From the NCBI RefSeq assembly GCF_009805705.1, contig NZ_VSMB01000002.1:372001-436000 (forward strand): a stretch of 64,000 nt of DNA, written 5' to 3'. This document shows positions 1 to 8,652 of this stretch, in pieces; the stretch's first letter is position 1, and each line of letters starts with the position of its first letter. Both the position numbers and the translations under genes were made by a program. The notes beneath the pieces are model-generated. The model was given only the letters and a program-made list of their open reading frames with translations, was not told where the DNA came from and did not search any database. Origin of the DNA: Ruania rhizosphaerae (lineage in GTDB: Bacteria; Actinomycetota; Actinomycetes; Actinomycetales; Beutenbergiaceae).

Positions 1-1050
1 TGACGTCGTCACCTGCTCACGGCTACGGAATCGCAGCGTGGACTCGGCCGGGATCGTGACTCCGTCGGCGAATCGTGTGTGGTTGCGGAAGGTGACCGTC
101 TCGGCGCGTACGTCGAGCAGCTCGTGCCAGGACTCGACCCGGCCGATCCCGGGCACGTCGGCGGAAACAAGGGAGTCGCGGGCGTTCCACGACTCCCAGG
201 CCCGGCGTTCGGGGATGCGCGTCTCGAACACCAGATATCCGCCGGGCCGTAGCAGCGAGGCGATCGCCCGCAGGTTCGCCTCCCATGCCTCATCCGTGAC
301 GAACACCTGCGCCACATTGCCGGTCATCACGGCGAGATCGGCACCCGGGCCGGGGATCTCCCGCGCCGCGGCGGCGGCGTCGCCGTGAAGCCACGTCACC
401 CGGTCCGCGTGCGGCTTGCGGCGTGCCACGTCCAGCGAGGCACCCGCGGGGTCCACGCCGACGACGTCGCATCCCCGGCCGGCGAGCACGGTGGCGAGCG
501 TGCCGGTGCCGCAGCCCACGTCGAGCACTGATCGCGCGCCCAGCTCCTGTGCGATGTCCACGTAGAGGTTCAGATCAGACCGGTCCGGGTCCAACGCGTC
601 GTACACGGCAGCGAGTCGGGCGTCGTCGAACACACCGTCTGAAGGCAGCGGCGTCTGAGGAAGCACCGCCACGGCCTCGACCTCGACAACCTGGCCGGGG
701 TAGCCGAGCACAGTCACCCCCATGAGTGTCGAGGGCACGTCGTGGTCGCCGAACGCGGTCCGGACGACGTCCCACACCCGGACCAGGTCAGCCTGGTTCG
801 AGGAGGCCACGAGCACGCGGTGGGAGACGATGTCCGTCAGGTCCGCGCCCAGATCCGCCAGAGCCTGACGCAGGTTCACCACGACGGCGTGGGCCTGGGC
901 TTCGTAGTCCCCGGGCGCGATCGTGGTGCCTTCCGGGTCGAGCGGGCACGCGCCGGCCAGATGGACCAGGCGGGCCGTGGCGGGCACGGATGCCGCGTAG
1001 GCGTAGTCAGCGACGGCGAGGGACGGCGAGCGGTGCAGGCGAACGGTCAT
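1..1050 (-). CDS. RidA-like / class I SAM methyltransferase fusion (3' end off the window)
   Basis: One uninterrupted frame runs from the ATG at 1050 to the left edge (350 codons, no stop), so the C-terminus is missing. Residues 1-131 resemble the RidA/YjgF (Rid) imine-deaminase fold, ending in the typical strand VVEVEAVAVLP. Residues from about 140 are a class I SAM-dependent methyltransferase: the start VFDDARLAAVYDAL, glycine-rich motif I VLDVGCGTGTLATVLAGRG (about 175-193), the acidic motif II DVVGVDP, and a post-motif GGYLVFETR. The arginine that binds the carboxylate in active RidA is not visible in the corresponding PSTLMGV segment, so this Rid domain may be a non-deaminating type. A separate methyltransferase starting at an internal GTG is possible but no stop codon separates the two parts. 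Substrate unknown. Confidence 0.8.
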   Translation of the reverse strand, partial: MTVRLHRSPSLAVADYAYAASVPATARLVHLAGACPLDPEGTTIAPGDYEAQAHAVVVNLRQALADLGADLTDIVSHRVLVASSNQADLVRVWDVVRTAFGDHDVPSTLMGVTVLGYPGQVVEVEAVAVLPQTPLPSDGVFDDARLAAVYDALDPDRSDLNLYVDIAQELGARSVLDVGCGTGTLATVLAGRGCDVVGVDPAGASLDVARRKPHADRVTWLHGDAAAAAREIPGPGADLAVMTGNVAQVFVTDEAWEANLRAIASLLRPGGYLVFETRIPERRAWESWNARDSLVSADVPGIGRVESWHELLDVRAETVTFRNHTRFADGVTIPAESTLRFRSREQVTTS

Positions 1051-1196
1051 GGTGGCGACAGTAGGACCGTCAGGCACGACGCCACGAGGCAATATCCGCC
1101 GCGACGTGCAATGGCTGTCACGGTTGGAGCGACTCCGAGACTATGCGGCTCCGTGATGCGGGGCGAGGCGTCCCGGGAGCAGCGGGGCCGGTTCGG

Positions 1197-1736
1197 TCAG
1201 GTCGCCGGAGATGGGGCGAAGGACGACCCGCGTTCGGCCAGCGCCTCACCGAGGATCCGCACCGCCTTCGGCCCGACGCCGTGCATGGCCAGCAGCTCTG
1301 CCTCGGAGCGCGTGGCCACCTGATCCAGCGTGGTGATCCCGGCGGCCGCGAGCGCCCGGGTGGCGGGCTTGCCGATGGCGGGCAGGTCTGTCGCGGCCGT
1401 TCCCGCCAGGGCGGCATCGTAGCACTCGCCCAGATCCACCGGCGCGCAGTGCCGCCAGGCGCGGGCCACCAGGGCATTCAGCTCCTGCCCGTTCACGGCG
1501 GCGAGCGGCACACGCACCCCGGTCACGAACGGGCCGCGCGTCATCGGAGCGCTGCCGGACAGGGCCCCGGCCACCTCCCGGACGGCATCGGCCGGGAGCC
1601 GAAGCTCAGCTTCGTCACCGTGTGCACTCGCGAAGATCGTCCCGCGGACGCTGAACGCGGGCATCCCGCCGTGCGTCTCCTCCTCGGCTTCGGGAAGATC
1701 CAGAGCCGCTCGGCGCAGCTGAGCCGTCGTCGTCAT
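1197..1736 (-). CDS. MmcQ/YjbR-like protein with C-terminal helix-hairpin-helix
   Basis: A protein of 179 residues in two parts. Residues 1-100 look like the MmcQ/YjbR DNA-binding-like fold (LPEAEEETHGGMPAFSVRG, followed by PADAVREVAG). Residues 115-170 are rich in helix-hairpin-helix signatures (LPAIGKPATRALAAAGITTL and LLAMHGVGPKAVRILGEAL), which bind DNA backbone non-specifically. It lies 24 bases downstream of the helicase gene on the same strand and may be co-transcribed with it, which would suit a nucleic-acid role. The function of YjbR-like proteins is not established, so no activity is assigned. The start is the ATG at 1736. Confidence 0.75.
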   Translation of the reverse strand: MTTTAQLRRAALDLPEAEEETHGGMPAFSVRGTIFASAHGDEAELRLPADAVREVAGALSGSAPMTRGPFVTGVRVPLAAVNGQELNALVARAWRHCAPVDLGECYDAALAGTAATDLPAIGKPATRALAAAGITTLDQVATRSEAELLAMHGVGPKAVRILGEALAERGSSFAPSPAT

Positions 1737-1760
1737 GATCCGATCGTAGGCAGCCGCGCA

Positions 1761-4262
1761 TCACGACGGAACGGGCACACCCCGATCACCGAGCCAGCGC
1801 AGGAAGTCTTCGGCGTCGATGACGACCTTGCCGTACTCGCGCGCCTTCCGCGCTTTCCCGGACTGTGTGCCGGGCTCCGCAGTCACCAGCACGTCCGTGC
1901 GCGTCTTGGTGACCGAGGGCACCGGGCGCAGCCCCGCGGCCACGGCCAGCGCTTCCATCTCACCCCGTGCGAGCGCGTGTCCCGACGGTGTCAGCACCTC
2001 TCCGGTGAAGCACACCCTGGCCTCGGGGTGCAGCACGTCAGCCACCTCGACGGCGTCCGGTGCGTTCGCCGAGACCGTGTCCGCGATCCCGGGGCCGAGC
2101 AGGGGCTCGAGCCTGCGCAACCGGTCGAGCACGGCAGCGGTGGCCTCCACCCGGCCCGCGGCAGCCAGCACCTGGGCCCGGGCGACGGCCACGGTGGGGC
2201 CGGTGATCGCCGCTGGCCGCTCTGTCACGACCGAGGTGCCATCCCCTGTCGCCTCACCCCCCTCATGACCACCATCCAGTGGCACCTCGCCACCGAGCAA
2301 GACCCGCGAGACGGGGCCACTGACGGCGAGCAGGTCAGCCAGCCCGGGCAGGTGAGACGGGCGCGGCGCCGGCACGTCCGGATCGCGGGTGAGCAGGTAG
2401 CCCACCCCAGCCGACTCCAGGTCGGAGCCGGAGGGATCGGTGAACGCATCGACGGCGTCCGCGGGAGCGGTGAGCGCGGCGAGCGCCGCACGCGCCAGGT
2501 CGAGCGCAGACTCGCTCTGGCCAGACCCACTGACTCGGCCGGCGGCTGCCCGGCTTCCACCGCGGTTGCCGGGCCCGCCCCCGTCGGCAGGCGCTTCCCC
2601 GTCCGCGGAGGCCGCAACACCCAGCGGTAGCGGCACCACCACCCCCAGGCGCTTGAGCTCGAAGTCCAGCAACGCCATCGTCTCGTCGATCCCGGGACCG
2701 ACCGGCGTGCAGCCGTCGAGTACCGGCGCCAGGAGCGCCCAGGCCTCGGCGAGGGTCGGCGCGAGGGCGACGTCCGCCGTCGTGATCGCGTATCGGAGGC
2801 GCGCATCGGCCAGGTCACGTTGCGGGTTGACCAGGGTGCTCAGGGCGGTCCCGTCGGAGAAGGCGACGGCGATTTCCACCGGCCGGGGCCGTGACATCCG
2901 GCCCTCCTCCCCCACGGTGAGCATGCCGATCCCGCAGAACTGAGCCTGCGCCGTCGTGGGCCTGGCAGAACGGAGGAAGCGGGTGATCCGGCGGTCGGTC
3001 TTGAGGTCCTTGGCGAACACGGGCCGGCGCAGCACCAGCCCGGCCATCGACGTGCAGCGGCTGAGTGCCACATACACCTGACCGTCGGAGAAGGTGCCAC
3101 CGGTCAGGTCGACCACCACCCGGTCGAGGGTCTGGCCCTGGCTCTTGTGGATCGTGATCGCCCAGGCGAGGCGGAACGGCAGCTGGGTGAAGGTGCCGAC
3201 CACCTCGTGCCGGAGTGCGCCGGATTCGACCACCGGGCGGGTGGCCTCCCAGGTGAACGGTCGGACCTCGGCAGCGGATCCGTCGGTGAATACGACCACC
3301 ACCGTCAGATCACCCGAGTCTCCTGAGTCACCACTCTCGACGTGCTCGATCCGGCCGATCGTGCCGTTCACCCACCGGTCGCCGGGGTCGTTGGTGAGCA
3401 TCATCACCTGGGCGCCCTCCTTGAACCGGAGAGTGGCGTCGGCCGGTGGGTCGAGCGTGGTGAGGTCGCCGCTCTGGGTGGCGGTGCTGACGTGCTCGGG
3501 GGTGTCGAGATGGGCGAGCCGGGCGTTGTTGCGCGAGGTGGCGAGCCGGTTGGTGGGGGTGAGTGTGAGCCAGAACTCGTGCTCGGGCGGTTCGAACTCG
3601 CGATCGGTGCGGGAGTTGAGTTCGTCCATGGCGTGCCCGAGGAGTACACCCTCGCGGATCGCGTTCAGGATGCCGGTGAGGCGGTCGTCGCCGAGCTGGC
3701 GGAAGACGGTGGTCAGCTCGACGGTCGGGAACTGGTCGTAGGAGTCGGCGGAGAAGAAGTACGGCGTGGCATACCGGGTGGCGAAGAAGTCCGCCTCACC
3801 CTCGGTCACCACGGGCGGGAGCTGGTGCAGGTCGCCCACCAGCACCAGTTGCACACCTCCCAGGGGCGTGCCGGGCCGGGGTCCGAAGCGTTCCAGCGCA
3901 GCAGTCAGCATGTCGAACAGGTCCGCCCGCACCATGGAGGCCTCGTCGATGATGAGGGTGTCCAGGGAGGCGAGCGCCTTGGCGAACCGGCCCGGGCGGT
4001 AGCGGCCGGTGCGGACCTCCTCGACGGTGGTGGTGGAGGTCAGGCTGAGCAGGCGGTGGATGGTGTAGCCGCCGACATTCAGGGCGGCGATACCGGTGGG
4101 TGCGGCGACCACCACCCGGCGCTCGGTCGTGGTCAGGAAGTGCCGGATGAGCGTGGACTTACCCGTCCCGGCCTTGCCGGTGAGGAATAGGTTCTCGCCG
4201 CGTTCGAGCAGGTCGAGGGCGCGGGTGAACTCCTCGGTGAGGACGAGGTCGGGCCGGCTCAT
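1761..4262 (-). CDS. Pif1/RecD2-like superfamily 1 helicase with C-terminal BRCT domain
   Basis: A protein of 833 residues. Walker A is GKAGTGKST at residues 29-37, Walker B is LIIDEASM near residue 105, and later motifs QLVLVGDLHQLPPV and AITIHKSQGQTLDRVVVDL are typical of the Pif1/RecD (SF1B, 5'-3') helicases. Residues 440-720 are a less conserved linker. The last 80 residues (VCFTGEV, then TDVLVTAEPG and KARKAREYGKVVIDAEDFLRWL) form a BRCT domain of the kind found in DNA ligase, which binds DNA ends or phosphopeptides. It probably remodels DNA in replication or repair. Its ATG overlaps the TGA of the DUF1905 gene (ATGA), so the two are likely translated together. Confidence 0.9.
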   Translation of the reverse strand: MSRPDLVLTEEFTRALDLLERGENLFLTGKAGTGKSTLIRHFLTTTERRVVVAAPTGIAALNVGGYTIHRLLSLTSTTTVEEVRTGRYRPGRFAKALASLDTLIIDEASMVRADLFDMLTAALERFGPRPGTPLGGVQLVLVGDLHQLPPVVTEGEADFFATRYATPYFFSADSYDQFPTVELTTVFRQLGDDRLTGILNAIREGVLLGHAMDELNSRTDREFEPPEHEFWLTLTPTNRLATSRNNARLAHLDTPEHVSTATQSGDLTTLDPPADATLRFKEGAQVMMLTNDPGDRWVNGTIGRIEHVESGDSGDSGDLTVVVVFTDGSAAEVRPFTWEATRPVVESGALRHEVVGTFTQLPFRLAWAITIHKSQGQTLDRVVVDLTGGTFSDGQVYVALSRCTSMAGLVLRRPVFAKDLKTDRRITRFLRSARPTTAQAQFCGIGMLTVGEEGRMSRPRPVEIAVAFSDGTALSTLVNPQRDLADARLRYAITTADVALAPTLAEAWALLAPVLDGCTPVGPGIDETMALLDFELKRLGVVVPLPLGVAASADGEAPADGGGPGNRGGSRAAAGRVSGSGQSESALDLARAALAALTAPADAVDAFTDPSGSDLESAGVGYLLTRDPDVPAPRPSHLPGLADLLAVSGPVSRVLLGGEVPLDGGHEGGEATGDGTSVVTERPAAITGPTVAVARAQVLAAAGRVEATAAVLDRLRRLEPLLGPGIADTVSANAPDAVEVADVLHPEARVCFTGEVLTPSGHALARGEMEALAVAAGLRPVPSVTKTRTDVLVTAEPGTQSGKARKAREYGKVVIDAEDFLRWLGDRGVPVPS

Positions 4263-4549
4263 CGTTCGTAGCGCAGCGCGAGCCAGACGGCCACCACGTC
4301 CCCCTCACCGACGCCCTCGGCGCGCTGGACGGCGACCTTTACCGGCAGCAGATACCGCCCGTCCTTCGGGAACAGTGCAGTGGTGAAGCGGGTGCGCCCG
4401 ATGGTGGCCTCCACGGCGACCTGCCCCCAGTACTCCAGCCCCTTGGCGGCCGACTTGATGTCCTCGGACAGGTCGGGGTCGATATCGACGAACAAGAATG
4501 GTGCCGGTCCGCGCCAGGAGATGATCTCGCCGTCGAAGTCCCAGTCCAC
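4259..4549 (-). CDS. DUF1905 domain protein
   Basis: A small protein of 96 residues. It begins at a GTG (4549) with the typical DUF1905 opening VDWDFDGEIISWRGPAPF, followed by FVDIDPDLSEDIKSAAK and a C-terminal hairpin pattern (DGRYLLPVKVAVQRAEGVGEGD). The frame stays open upstream to about 4960, but that part is antisense to the cupin gene and has no protein-like character, so the short start was chosen. It ends inside the helicase start codon (ATGA overlap). The molecular role of DUF1905 is unknown; the coupling to a helicase gene is the only functional hint. Confidence 0.75.
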   Translation of the reverse strand: MDWDFDGEIISWRGPAPFLFVDIDPDLSEDIKSAAKGLEYWGQVAVEATIGRTRFTTALFPKDGRYLLPVKVAVQRAEGVGEGDVVAVWLALRYER

Positions 4550-4583
4550 GGGTCCGAGTGTAGATGGCAACCTCGAGCGACCG

Positions 4584-4916
4584 TCAGTGCGCAGGGACCG
4601 AGACACACACCAGCGTCGTCGCCACCATCGCTTCGACCACACCCGGCGAGTCCGGCGGGACATGCACGTAGTCGCCGGCACCCGCCGTCGCCTCGATGCC
4701 GCCGGAGCGAATCCGGAGCTGCCCGCTGACGACCACCCACACTTCCTCATACGACGCCGGGAGCTGGGCCGTCTCACCCGCACCGAACTGAGCAGAGTAG
4801 GCGCTGAACGGCAGGCCCTCCTCCGCGCCCACGCCCGGGCTGATCTCGATGCGGCTCTCACCGATGCCCACGCCATCGCGCCGATCGGAATGGAATACGC
4901 GGACCATCGTTGCCAT
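4584..4916 (-). CDS. small cupin-domain protein
   Basis: A protein of 110 residues with a single conserved beta-barrel cupin. Signs are the segment EVWVVVSGQLRIRSGGIEATAGAGDYVHV and the terminal strand AMVATTLVCVSVPAH. The metal-binding histidines of enzymatic cupins are poorly represented, so it may be a binding or sensor protein and not an enzyme. The ATG at 4916 was chosen because a purine-rich stretch (GGAAGGGG) lies just upstream; the frame is open further upstream but overlaps the MFS gene. It follows the MFS exporter by 16 bases on the same strand and is probably in the same operon, under the same TetR control. Confidence 0.75.
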   Translation of the reverse strand: MATMVRVFHSDRRDGVGIGESRIEISPGVGAEEGLPFSAYSAQFGAGETAQLPASYEEVWVVVSGQLRIRSGGIEATAGAGDYVHVPPDSPGVVEAMVATTLVCVSVPAH

Positions 4917-4932
4917 GGCTGGTGTCCCCTTC

Positions 4933-6558
4933 CTAGCGGCCCGTGCCCGGAGCGCCGCACTCGAGGCGCTCAGGCTCATTGTCAGGCTCGGGCTCATCGC
5001 TCGCATCCGGTTCCGGTTCGGTCACCCGTGCGCTCCGCAGGCCCCAGAACGCCACCACGGCCAGTGCCGCGAACCCGACCATGGCGACGACGTAGGTGTC
5101 CCGGGTGGCGGCCGTCATCGCCGCCGTCACTGCGTCGAGGAGCTCCTGGGCGAGTCCGGGCGCTAGGTCGCGGGCGCCGGCCAGGGCGCCGCCGACGCTC
5201 TCGATGCTCTGCTGCGCCACGGTCGGGTCGAGCTCCGCGGGGAGCTGCTGGAGTATCGCCCGGCTATAGCCGAGGTAGGCGACGGTTCCGCCGAGTGCGA
5301 GCCCGGCGGTGTTGCCGAGGCTCCCGGCCACGTCCTGCAGGCTCTGGGCGGAACCAGTCTGGTCGGCGGGTGCGTTCGTCAGCACGATGGTGGTTCCGAT
5401 GGCGAAGACCGGGGACACTCCGATCGCGATCACACCGGACGCGGCGACCAGTGCGATCAGGGAGGCTTCAGGTCCCGTCCGGAGGGTCGCGAACATCGCA
5501 CCGGCGCCTCCGACGGCGAGCAGAGCACCCGAACCGATCGCGAAGCCGGGTCTCATCCACCGCAGCAGCATCGGAGCAGCCGCCGTGGCCACCATGGAGA
5601 GCAGCGCAGGCACCACCAGCAGTGCACCGGCCGCCAACGGGCCGCGCCCCATCACCACCTGCAGGTGCTGCGCGAACTGCAGATCGGCTCCCGCACTGGC
5701 GGTGATCACGAGCCAGATGCTCGCGAGAGCGAAAGTGAAGGGTGCCGACCGGAACAGCGACAGGTCCAACAGTGGCGTGGTGAGCACACGTTGGCGCAGG
5801 GTGAAGACGGCGAGAAGCAGCAGGCCGGCGAGCAGCACGGCCGCGTGCCAGGGATTCCAGCCGTGGGCGGCGAGCTCCTGCCCGCCGAAGACCACGCCCG
5901 CGATCCCCGCGGCGGACATGGCGATGCTCCCCGCATCGATTCGCCCGGCGCCGGAACCTTCGATCTTCGGCAGCAGCCACCAGATGCCCACCACCCCGAG
6001 GGCGATCGGGACATTGAACAGGAAGATCGCGCCCCACCAGAAGTGCTCCAGCAGCAGGCCACCGAGTGGCGGTCCCAATGCCATGCCGCCGGAGAAGGCC
6101 GCCATGAACAGGGCGATCGCGAACGAGAACTGCCGATTCGAACCGAAGAGAGCCCGCAGCAGGGCAGCACCCGCCGGCGCGACGGCTACCCCTGAGGCCC
6201 CGAGCAGCATCCGGGCTCCGATCAGTATCTCGATCGTCGGCGCCAGCGCCGCGAGCGTGGAGGCGATGCCGTAGCCGAGCAGCGCGAGCACCAGCAGCCG
6301 CCGCGGACCGAATCGGTCGACGAGTCGGCCGGCGGTGAGCACAAGGCTCGCTCCGGCGATGTCCCCGATGTGCAGCACCCACAGCTGCTGTGTGCCGGAA
6401 GGCAACAGGTCGGCAGCGATCGTGGGCATCGCCAGGAAGAGCACGGACATATCCACCGCGGTCATGAAGATCGGCACCGAGAGGATAACCAGCCCGATCC
6501 ACGCCCGTAGCCCAGCCCGTGTCCCCTCGTCCTGATGTGCGCTGCGGCGCTCGCTCAC
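4933..6558 (-). CDS. MFS drug exporter, DHA2 (14-helix) family
   Basis: A protein of 541 residues with about 14 hydrophobic segments. It has the DHA2 signature near the N-terminus (FMTAVDMSVLFLAMPTIAADL) and the loop 2-3 motif GRLVDRFGPRRLLVL typical of EmrB/QacA-type proton-driven multidrug exporters in the cytoplasmic membrane. The tail (EPEPDASDEPEPDNEPERLE) is acidic and low in complexity. It starts at the GTG at 6558 behind a perfect AGGAGGG ribosome-binding site. A TetR-family gene is divergent, with a palindromic operator 13 bases upstream of this start, so expression is probably repressed until a drug or metabolite binds the regulator. Confidence 0.9.
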   Translation of the reverse strand: MSERRSAHQDEGTRAGLRAWIGLVILSVPIFMTAVDMSVLFLAMPTIAADLLPSGTQQLWVLHIGDIAGASLVLTAGRLVDRFGPRRLLVLALLGYGIASTLAALAPTIEILIGARMLLGASGVAVAPAGAALLRALFGSNRQFSFAIALFMAAFSGGMALGPPLGGLLLEHFWWGAIFLFNVPIALGVVGIWWLLPKIEGSGAGRIDAGSIAMSAAGIAGVVFGGQELAAHGWNPWHAAVLLAGLLLLAVFTLRQRVLTTPLLDLSLFRSAPFTFALASIWLVITASAGADLQFAQHLQVVMGRGPLAAGALLVVPALLSMVATAAAPMLLRWMRPGFAIGSGALLAVGGAGAMFATLRTGPEASLIALVAASGVIAIGVSPVFAIGTTIVLTNAPADQTGSAQSLQDVAGSLGNTAGLALGGTVAYLGYSRAILQQLPAELDPTVAQQSIESVGGALAGARDLAPGLAQELLDAVTAAMTAATRDTYVVAMVGFAALAVVAFWGLRSARVTEPEPDASDEPEPDNEPERLECGAPGTGR

Positions 6559-6571
6559 AATCCCTCCTATT

Positions 6572-6592
6572 TACGGTACGCTACGTACCGTA
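6572..6592. promoter_or_regulatory. TetR-type operator between the MFS exporter and its regulator
   Basis: Perfect inverted repeat with 9-base arms TACGGTACG and CGTACCGTA separated by CTA. It sits between the divergent MFS (start 6558) and TetR (start 6619) genes, the usual place for an operator that controls both. Confidence 0.8.
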
Positions 6593-6618
6593 TTGGTTTT
6601 ACCGGAGAGGATGGGCAC

Positions 6619-7263
6619 ATGACCAGAGATCCCCACGGGCGAGGGCGCCCGCGCGACGAGCACATCGATACCGCCGTACTGCAGGCCACAGCGCACACCC
6701 TGGAGGAGTCCGGCTATCGGGCCGTCGCCATCGAGGACATCGCCCGGCGTGCCGGCGTGAGCAAGTCGGCGGTCTACCGACGGTGGCCGAACCGCCGCCG
6801 GCTGGTGCTCGCCGTGCTGGCTGAGCGCCTGGGCCGCCTGGAGGCGCCCGATACCGGGTGCACCCTGTGCGACCTGCACGAGTGCCTCGTGCTGGCCTCA
6901 GAGGCCCTCAGCCGGGTCGGGGCCGAGACGCTCGCGCAGCTGACGGCGGAGGGAGCCGGCGAGCCCGACCTGCACGAAGAACTACTGGCCGTGGTGGTCG
7001 AACCACCGCGGCGGGCGGTTCATCGCACCCTCTTCACGGCGCGCCAACGGGGTGATTTGGCAGACGGGGTCGATCTCCCGCTCGCAGTGGACCAGCTCTG
7101 CGCCCTGACGTTCTACCGCCAGCTGTTCGGGCAGGCGCCCCTCGGGCCGGATGAGATCGAAGCCATGGTGACGGCCATGCTCCGCGGAATCGCCTCCGAC
7201 TACTCGGAGCTGCTTCGCGAGTACGCGGTGCACGAATCGCACGACCCGGCCGCGCCAGCCTGA
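6619..7263 (+). CDS. TetR-family transcriptional regulator
   Basis: A protein of 214 residues. The N-terminal helix-turn-helix reads GYRAVAIEDIARRAGVSKSA followed by VYRRWPNRRRLV, the standard TetR DNA-binding core. The C-terminal domain (about residues 80-205) is the variable ligand-binding and dimerisation part, with a cysteine-containing segment CTLCDLHECL. The ATG at 6619 was preferred over an upstream ATG at 6535 because GGAGAGGATGG lies at the right distance and the conserved part begins only there. It is divergent from the MFS exporter and probably binds the palindrome at 6572-6592, repressing both genes. Confidence 0.9.
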   Translation: MTRDPHGRGRPRDEHIDTAVLQATAHTLEESGYRAVAIEDIARRAGVSKSAVYRRWPNRRRLVLAVLAERLGRLEAPDTGCTLCDLHECLVLASEALSRVGAETLAQLTAEGAGEPDLHEELLAVVVEPPRRAVHRTLFTARQRGDLADGVDLPLAVDQLCALTFYRQLFGQAPLGPDEIEAMVTAMLRGIASDYSELLREYAVHESHDPAAPA

Positions 7264-7272
7264 CCTCGCGCG

Positions 7273-7290
7273 CTCTGAGCAGGTTCAGAG
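7273..7290. terminator. short hairpin between convergent genes
   Basis: Inverted repeat CTCTGA/TCAGAG with a 6-base loop in the 34-base gap between the convergent TetR and methyltransferase genes. There is no T-tract, so this is a weak terminator candidate. Confidence 0.35.
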
Positions 7291-7297
7291 ATTCCGC

Positions 7298-7969
7298 TCA
7301 GGCCGTGCGATGTAGCACCAGGACCGAGTCGGCGATCTCGAACGTCTCCCCCTCGCGCACCACCGTGCGCGGCCGCTGCTCGGCCGCCACCACCTCGAAT
7401 CCCTCCGGTACCCCGGGTAGCAGGTCGGTAGCGACGAACATCGCCCGTGCGTGCGCGTCCGTCGTCGGGGCATGCACCCCCGACGACGCGTGCCCCACCA
7501 CGAGCAGGTGGCCACCGGTTGCCACGGCCTCGGCGAGCAGGCCCACGACGGCGACCATTCCGCCGTCCGGTGGGTGCAGGTAGTGGGTGGTCACCAGATC
7601 AAACTGGCGACCGTCCGCCGCGAACGTACGCGCGTCCGTCTTCCAGAAGTCCACCCGCTCGGCCACACCAGCGTCTTCGGCATGCCGGGCCGCGCGGGCC
7701 AGGCCGTTGGCCGAGAAGTCAGCGCCGGTCACCTGCCAGCCCTGCTGGGCCAGCCAGATGACGTCACCGCCTTCACCGCAGCCGACATCCAACGCAGTGC
7801 CGGGCGTGAGCGTGGAGGCCAAGGCGACCAGCTGCGGATTGGCATTGCCGCTCCAGTGGGAACCGTGACCGGCGTAACGCTCCTCCCAGGCGGGCGGCTC
7901 GAAGTAGGCAGCCATGTCGGCCGCCTCCGGCCCAGCGTGGCCGTGGTGTGCGTGCGAAGCAGTTGTCAT
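7298..7969 (-). CDS. class I SAM-dependent methyltransferase
   Basis: A protein of 223 residues with the methyltransferase motif I ALDVGCGEGGDVIWLAQQG, motif II VTGADFSANGL, and a later FDLVTTHYLHPP segment where class I enzymes carry motif IV. The histidine-rich N-terminus (SHAHHGHAG) and the opening WEERYAGHGSHWSGNANPQL match the subgroup often labelled thiopurine/tellurite-resistance-like methyltransferase. The actual substrate cannot be read from the sequence. The ATG at 7969 is used; the frame is open to 8164 but that part overlaps the next gene and has no recognisable domain. Confidence 0.8.
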   Translation of the reverse strand: MTTASHAHHGHAGPEAADMAAYFEPPAWEERYAGHGSHWSGNANPQLVALASTLTPGTALDVGCGEGGDVIWLAQQGWQVTGADFSANGLARAARHAEDAGVAERVDFWKTDARTFAADGRQFDLVTTHYLHPPDGGMVAVVGLLAEAVATGGHLLVVGHASSGVHAPTTDAHARAMFVATDLLPGVPEGFEVVAAEQRPRTVVREGETFEIADSVLVLHRTA

Positions 7970-8063
7970 GCCCTCATCCTGCAGGCACTGGCGCAATGCA
8001 GCAACGATGCTTGCCGATTTGGCAAATGTTGCCTCATCGCGTTGCCAGCCCAGTACGAGCCTC

Positions 8064-8570
8064 TCAGCGCCCGTGCGACGCCCTTCTCCGCACCCCCGGG
8101 AGCCATCGAGGCACCCGGGCGCAGTAGGCGACGTAGGCAGGACCGAAACGCTCGGCGAGAGCACGTTCCTCGGCAGGGATCTGCAGCCGGTCGATCACGG
8201 CCATGAACCCGGCGACCGGGATCACCGCGAGCCAGGACCCGCGATGAATCGCATGGGCGCTCAGCAGTCCCGCCATTCCCAGATACATGGGATTCCGGGT
8301 GACCGCGTTCGGTCCGTCGGTGACCAGGGTGCTGGCGGCAGATGGGTCGAGCGGACTGACCGTGGTGCGACGCGTGCGGAAGGTGAGGGCCGCCGTCGCG
8401 GGAAGTACGAGGGAGACCAGAGCGAGCGCGGCCGAGGCGAACCGGCGCCAGCGCGGCGGAGGGCCGGCTCGTCGGGCGAGGAGACGCTGCAGCACAGCGG
8501 CGGTCGCGAGGAAGACTGGCGGCGGGATATGGCGGGAGCGGGTCGAACTCGAGTGCACGGGAGAGGACAT
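8064..8570 (-). CDS. isoprenylcysteine carboxyl methyltransferase-like membrane protein
   Basis: A protein of 168 residues with about four hydrophobic segments and the ICMT/PEMT-type C-terminal signature: GPNAVTRNPMYLGMAG followed by IPAEERALAERFGPAYVAYCARVPRWL. In this family the RNP-x-Y and EE motifs hold S-adenosylmethionine at the membrane face. Bacterial members act on small lipophilic or thiol substrates that are mostly unknown. The ATG at 8570 is chosen over an upstream in-frame start at 8723, which would overlap the divergent arfB gene. Confidence 0.75.
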   Translation of the reverse strand: MSSPVHSSSTRSRHIPPPVFLATAAVLQRLLARRAGPPPRWRRFASAALALVSLVLPATAALTFRTRRTTVSPLDPSAASTLVTDGPNAVTRNPMYLGMAGLLSAHAIHRGSWLAVIPVAGFMAVIDRLQIPAEERALAERFGPAYVAYCARVPRWLPGVRRRASHGR

Positions 8571-8652
8571 GTGCCGACTGTAGGCACGATCGCGCGGGCG
8601 GAGAGAGTGGACAGCACACATCCGCGAACGGCCGCTGCGGGAGACTGTCACG

